A stretch of DNA of 17,178 bases from an uncultured Eubacteriales bacterium (lineage in GTDB: Bacteria; Bacillota; Clostridia; Oscillospirales; Oscillospiraceae), in assembly GCA_900540545.1 (NCBI GenBank), contig UQGJ01000058.1:1-17178 (forward strand), given 5' to 3'. Positions 14,240 to 17,178 of this stretch are shown piece after piece. Below the pieces are notes generated by a model, which ran no database searches, was not told the origin of the DNA, and was given only the letters and a program-made list of their open reading frames with translations. The number at the start of each line of letters is the position of its first letter. The stretch's first letter is position 1. The position numbers and the translations under genes were made by a program.

Positions 14240-15597
14240 GTCATTGGAGCCAAAACGCGGTCTTTTACCACATCTACCCCCTGGGGTTCTGCGGAGCCCC
14301 GGAGTTCAACACGGAGCCTGTCCCCGCCCCCCGTCTGGACAAGCTGCGGGAGTGGGTCCCCCACCTCAAGGAGCTGGGGGTGAACGCCCTCTACCTGGGG
14401 CCGGTGTTCCAGTCCACCAAGCACGGGTACGACACCCGGGATTATAACCAGCTCGACGCCCGGCTGGGGGACAACGATTCCTTCGCCGCCCTGTGCGGGT
14501 ATCTCCACGAAAACGGCATCCGGGTGGTGCTGGACGGGGTGTTCAACCACGTGGGCCGGGAATTCTGGGCCTTCCGGGACGTGCAGGAGCACGGGCAGGG
14601 TTCCCGGTACTGCTCCTGGTTCCAGAACCTGAACTTCGGCGGGGGCAGCCCCATGGGGGACCCCTTCTGGTACGAGGGCTGGGGCGGGCACTACGAGCTG
14701 GTGAAGCTCAACCTCCGCAACCCCGAGGTGGTGGACCACCTGCTGTCGGCGGTGGGCATGTGGATGGACACGTTCCACATCGACGGCCTCCGGCTGGACG
14801 CCGCCGACTGCGTGGATATGGACTTTTTCCGCACCCTCAAGGGCTTCACCAAGGGCAGGGACCCGGACTTCTGGCTCATGGGGGAGATCATCCACGGCGA
14901 CTACGCCCGGTGGGCCAACCCCGACATGCTGGACTCCGTCACCAACTACGAGTGCTGGAAGGGCCTGTGGTCGGCCCACAACTCGAAAAACTACTTTGAG
15001 ATCGCCCACTCCCTGAACCGCCAGTTCGGTCCAGGGGGCATCTATAAAGGGCTCTCCCTCTATAACTTCACCGAGAATCACGACGTGGACCGGCTGGCAA
15101 GCACCCTCGCCGACCCCGCCCATCTGCCCAACGTCTACACCATGCTCTACACCATGCCCGGCGTCCCCTCCCTCTACTACGGCGGCGAGTGGGCCGAGAC
15201 CGGCAAAAAGGCGGGCGGGAACGACGCCCCTCTCCGCCCCTGCCTGAAGCTGGCGGAGATGGAAGTGCGGGACCAGAGCCTGTGCGCCCATCTGACCCAG
15301 CTGGCCGCCATCCGGGCCGCCTTCCCCGCCCTGCGGGAGGGGGACTACGAGAACGTGGTCATCAAGAACGAACAATTGGTGTTCAAGCGCGCCACCCCGG
15401 ACCAGCGGGTCTACGTCCTGTTGAACCTGGCCCAGGAGGAGGTCCCCATTGAGTTCCCCCACGGGGAGCCTGTCCTCCAGGACGTGCTGAACGGGGACGA
15501 AGTCTACAACAATGACGGCGGCCGGACCTACCTCCCCCTCCCCCCCTGCTCCGCCAAGATCCTGGTGGGCGCGCCGGACAGGTTCAACTGGAATTAG
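14236..15597 (+). CDS. GH13 alpha-amylase-family glycoside hydrolase
   Basis: A 453-residue cytoplasmic enzyme (no signal peptide) expected to cut or transfer alpha-glucosidic bonds. All four GH13 motifs are intact: DGVFNHVG (D100, H105), GLRLDAADC with nucleophile D188, LMGEIIH with acid/base E217, and FTENHDVDR with transition-state D283. The start YHIYPLGFCGAP is typical of the family. Residues about 345-450 form a short C-terminal beta domain. There is no separate N-terminal carbohydrate-binding domain, so it is smaller than neopullulanase. Its substrate could be maltodextrin or glycogen-derived oligosaccharide. The ATG overlaps the exporter stop, with GAGGGAAA upstream, so it is part of the exporter operon although no metabolic link is obvious. 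Confidence 0.9.
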   Translation: MSHWSQNAVFYHIYPLGFCGAPEFNTEPVPAPRLDKLREWVPHLKELGVNALYLGPVFQSTKHGYDTRDYNQLDARLGDNDSFAALCGYLHENGIRVVLDGVFNHVGREFWAFRDVQEHGQGSRYCSWFQNLNFGGGSPMGDPFWYEGWGGHYELVKLNLRNPEVVDHLLSAVGMWMDTFHIDGLRLDAADCVDMDFFRTLKGFTKGRDPDFWLMGEIIHGDYARWANPDMLDSVTNYECWKGLWSAHNSKNYFEIAHSLNRQFGPGGIYKGLSLYNFTENHDVDRLASTLADPAHLPNVYTMLYTMPGVPSLYYGGEWAETGKKAGGNDAPLRPCLKLAEMEVRDQSLCAHLTQLAAIRAAFPALREGDYENVVIKNEQLVFKRATPDQRVYVLLNLAQEEVPIEFPHGEPVLQDVLNGDEVYNNDGGRTYLPLPPCSAKILVGAPDRFNWN

Positions 15598-15615
15598 GCC
15601 GTTACAGCCCCCCTG

Positions 15616-15660
15616 TCATTGCGAGCCAGTTCGCAAACTGGCGCGGCAATCCGTACTCCC
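15616..15660. repeat. REP-like imperfect palindrome (CATTGCGAG...GGCAATCC)
   Basis: Outer arms ATTGC (15618-15622) and GCAAT (15646-15650) enclose an inner stem GCCAGTT (15625-15631), loop CGCA, AACTGGC (15636-15642). The plan CATTGCGAG...GCGGCAATCC resembles a widely dispersed intergenic element in Clostridia and other bacteria (recalled, not searched). It lies between the convergent amylase and Rieske-protein genes and may end transcription from the left. Confidence 0.6.
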
Positions 15661-15675
15661 CCGTCCCGCCCGCAG

Positions 15676-15712
15676 GCGTAATTCTTCATTTTTCATTCTT
15701 AATTTTTAATTA
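15676..15712. repeat. AT-rich repeat tail overlapping a stop codon
   Basis: A very AT-rich segment of ATTCTTCATTTT / TTCATTCTTAATTTTTAATTA type contrasts sharply with both flanks. Similar modules often sit beside REP-like elements in related genomes (recalled, not searched). It contains the TAA stop (15708-15706) and last codon of the minus-strand Rieske protein, so the repeat appears to supply that gene's end. Confidence 0.45.
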
Positions 15713-17064
15713 TCTTTCGCAATTCCTTTCTGCGCCGGCCCGTCCAAAATCCGCCCCTCCCTGTCCATCCGGGAGCCGTGGCAGGGGCAGTCCCAGGTCT
15801 CCTCGTCGGAGTTCCACTCCATCTGACAGCCCAGATGGGGGCACCGGGGCGGGATAGGGAACGCGCCCGCCGTCTCTGTCCGGGGCAGGCAGGATTTCGC
15901 CAGACTCTTCACCGTCACCCACCCGTTGACCCGCAGGTTCCCTGCCGACGCTCCCGGACGGAACCGCCGGGGCGAAAACACCCCGGCGTCCGGGTCCGGG
16001 GGGCCGGTGATGGCCCCGGCGATGATATTGGCCGCCGCCATGGAGGAGGTCATCCCCCACTTGCCAAAGCCGGTAGCCACGTACCAGTCCGGCTCCGACG
16101 GGGCGAAGGGGCCGATGTAGGGCACCCCGTCCAGGCTCATGCAGTCCTGGGCCGACCAGCGGGCGGCGATCTTGCTGCCCGGATAGAGCCGCCGGGCCGC
16201 GTCCTCCAGGGTGCGGTAGCTGTCCCCCCGGTTTTCGCCGGTGCGGTGGCCGCCGCCGCCCAACAGCAGCAGGTCCCCCTGGGGCCGGAAGGACAGGCCG
16301 CCGGGGTCGGTGCCCAGATAGTAGTCCCTCATCTCCGCCGCCCCCTCCAACGCCAGCACATAGCTGCGCTCTTGGTGAAGGCGCAGAAAATAGAACCCCG
16401 GAAGGTTGGGAAACGGGAAGTGGCAGGCGAACACCACGTACCTGGCCCGGACCGTCCCGTGGCCGGTCTCCACCCGTCCCCCCTTCACCCGGAGGACCCT
16501 TGTGTGTTCGTAGACCGTCAGTTCCTCCGCCAGGGCCGACAGGAACTTCAGCGGATGGAACCGGGCCTGCCCGTCAAAGCGGACCGCCCCCTCCACCGGG
16601 AAGGACAGCTCGGTTTTGGTCGTGAAATGGGCGTCCAAGCCCAAGCGCCGGGCGGCGTCCACCTCGGCCTGCATGGCCGCGGCCTGGGACTGGGAGAAGA
16701 GATAGGCGGAGCAGTCTGCGAAGCCGCAGTCGATATCCTCCTCCCGGACCACGCGCCGGTAATCCTCCACCGCCCGCTGGTTGGCCCGGGCGTACTGTCC
16801 CGCCCGCTCCGGCCCCCATTGGCGCAGGAGCTGGGCGTAGATGGGGCCGTGCTGGGCCGTGATTTTGGCGGTGGTGCCGCCAGTCTGGCCGCCGCCCAGG
16901 CGGTCGGCCTCCAACAGGACGGTCCGCACCCCCGCCCGCTGCAGCTTCCAGGCGGTGAGCACCCCCGCCAGACCGCCGCCGATGACGGCGCAGTCGGTGT
17001 CCAGGTCCCCGTCCAGGGCGGGCCGTAGCCGGAGCAGCTCAGTCTTGTGCCAAATGGATTCCAC
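15706..17064 (-). CDS. FAD-dependent oxidoreductase with C-terminal Rieske domain
   Basis: A 452-residue flavoprotein of the DadA/glycine-oxidase (DAO) family fused to a Rieske [2Fe-2S] domain, as in B. subtilis YhfW. The FAD-binding motif is CAVIGGGLAGVLTAWKLQ (25-42), with the family's LEADRLGGGQTGGTTAKIT (51-69). The C-terminal DAO motif is DGVPYIGPF (312-320) with ATGFGKWGMT (330-339). The Rieske cluster is CPHLGC (C408, H410) and CPCHGS (C426, H429), with C413 and C428 as the extra disulfide pair, then SRMDREGRILDGPA. There is no signal peptide. GTG 17064 has AGGAGGTG 8 nt upstream; a longer frame to 17154 runs through a palindrome and lacks homology. The substrate is unknown; an amine or amino acid oxidation is only a family-level guess. 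Its stop lies in an AT-rich repeat. Confidence 0.9.
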   Translation of the reverse strand: MESIWHKTELLRLRPALDGDLDTDCAVIGGGLAGVLTAWKLQRAGVRTVLLEADRLGGGQTGGTTAKITAQHGPIYAQLLRQWGPERAGQYARANQRAVEDYRRVVREEDIDCGFADCSAYLFSQSQAAAMQAEVDAARRLGLDAHFTTKTELSFPVEGAVRFDGQARFHPLKFLSALAEELTVYEHTRVLRVKGGRVETGHGTVRARYVVFACHFPFPNLPGFYFLRLHQERSYVLALEGAAEMRDYYLGTDPGGLSFRPQGDLLLLGGGGHRTGENRGDSYRTLEDAARRLYPGSKIAARWSAQDCMSLDGVPYIGPFAPSEPDWYVATGFGKWGMTSSMAAANIIAGAITGPPDPDAGVFSPRRFRPGASAGNLRVNGWVTVKSLAKSCLPRTETAGAFPIPPRCPHLGCQMEWNSDEETWDCPCHGSRMDREGRILDGPAQKGIAKDN

Positions 17065-17141
17065 ACGCTTCACCTCCTGTACAGTGTTTGCAGGAAGTGG
17101 ATATTTATGAGCGGCTGCCGGGAGCGGAGTCCCTCCGGGGG

Positions 17142-17167
17142 CACCCCTTTCCACGTGGAAAGGGGTG
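17142..17167. repeat. 26-nt perfect palindrome near window end
   Basis: CACCCCTTTCC at 17142-17152 is mirrored by GGAAAGGGGTG ending at 17167, with centre CCACGTGG. The GGAA(A)GGGG arm resembles those of the palindromic repeats at 1-45 and 3746-3790, but with a different centre and no following T-run. It lies upstream of the minus-strand Rieske gene and could be a terminator for an upstream gene outside the window. Confidence 0.55.
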
Positions 17168-17178
17168 GGAAAGACGCC

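Overview
The window comes from a high-GC, anaerobic, gut-type Firmicute, most likely an Oscillospiraceae member (Flavonifractor, Lawsonibacter or Intestinimonas-like). The basis is strong AGGAGG ribosome binding sites with GC-rich coding DNA, an asrABC anaerobic sulfite reductase operon, an SLH-domain surface protein with a Gly-rich repeat region, split ThrE-type exporter genes, and dispersed palindromic and REP-like repeats. This assignment is inferred from gene content; no marker gene fixes the species.

Left part, minus strand (73-6904): a LytTR response regulator, a GHKL (AgrC/LytS-like) sensor kinase starting 1 nt after it, and a GGDEF protein 34 nt further on form a compact signalling operon. 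Beyond two hairpins, a 1200-residue secreted SLH-domain protein is transcribed in the same direction. Two copies of a KpnI-site-centred palindromic repeat lie on either side of the SLH gene.

Middle, plus strand (7075-12192): a well-formed promoter drives a stand-alone rsmH with an unusual N-terminal extension. A LysR-family regulator follows 19 nt later and ends inside a hairpin terminator. A separate TATAAT promoter then drives asrA-asrB-asrC, which should reduce sulfite to sulfide using two ferredoxin-type subunits, a flavin/2Fe-2S subunit and a siroheme subunit. The LysR protein is the obvious candidate regulator.

Between two strong hairpins (12155-12192 and 12858-12897) lies a visibly AT-rich gene with its own promoter. 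It encodes a small protein with the BglII/BstYI-type restriction endonuclease active site (D-X9-E-X-Q). No methyltransferase is present in the window, so this is an orphan and probably acquired. It is the most unusual item here.

Right part: a promoter with a 13-nt palindrome over its -10 drives two ThrE-type exporter half-genes and a GH13 alpha-amylase-family enzyme, all with overlapping stop and start codons. A REP-like element and an AT-rich repeat tail follow. On the minus strand a FAD oxidoreductase with a C-terminal Rieske domain closes the window. No tRNA, rRNA, CRISPR array, transposase or phage gene was seen, and no gene-free stretch exceeds 300 bases.
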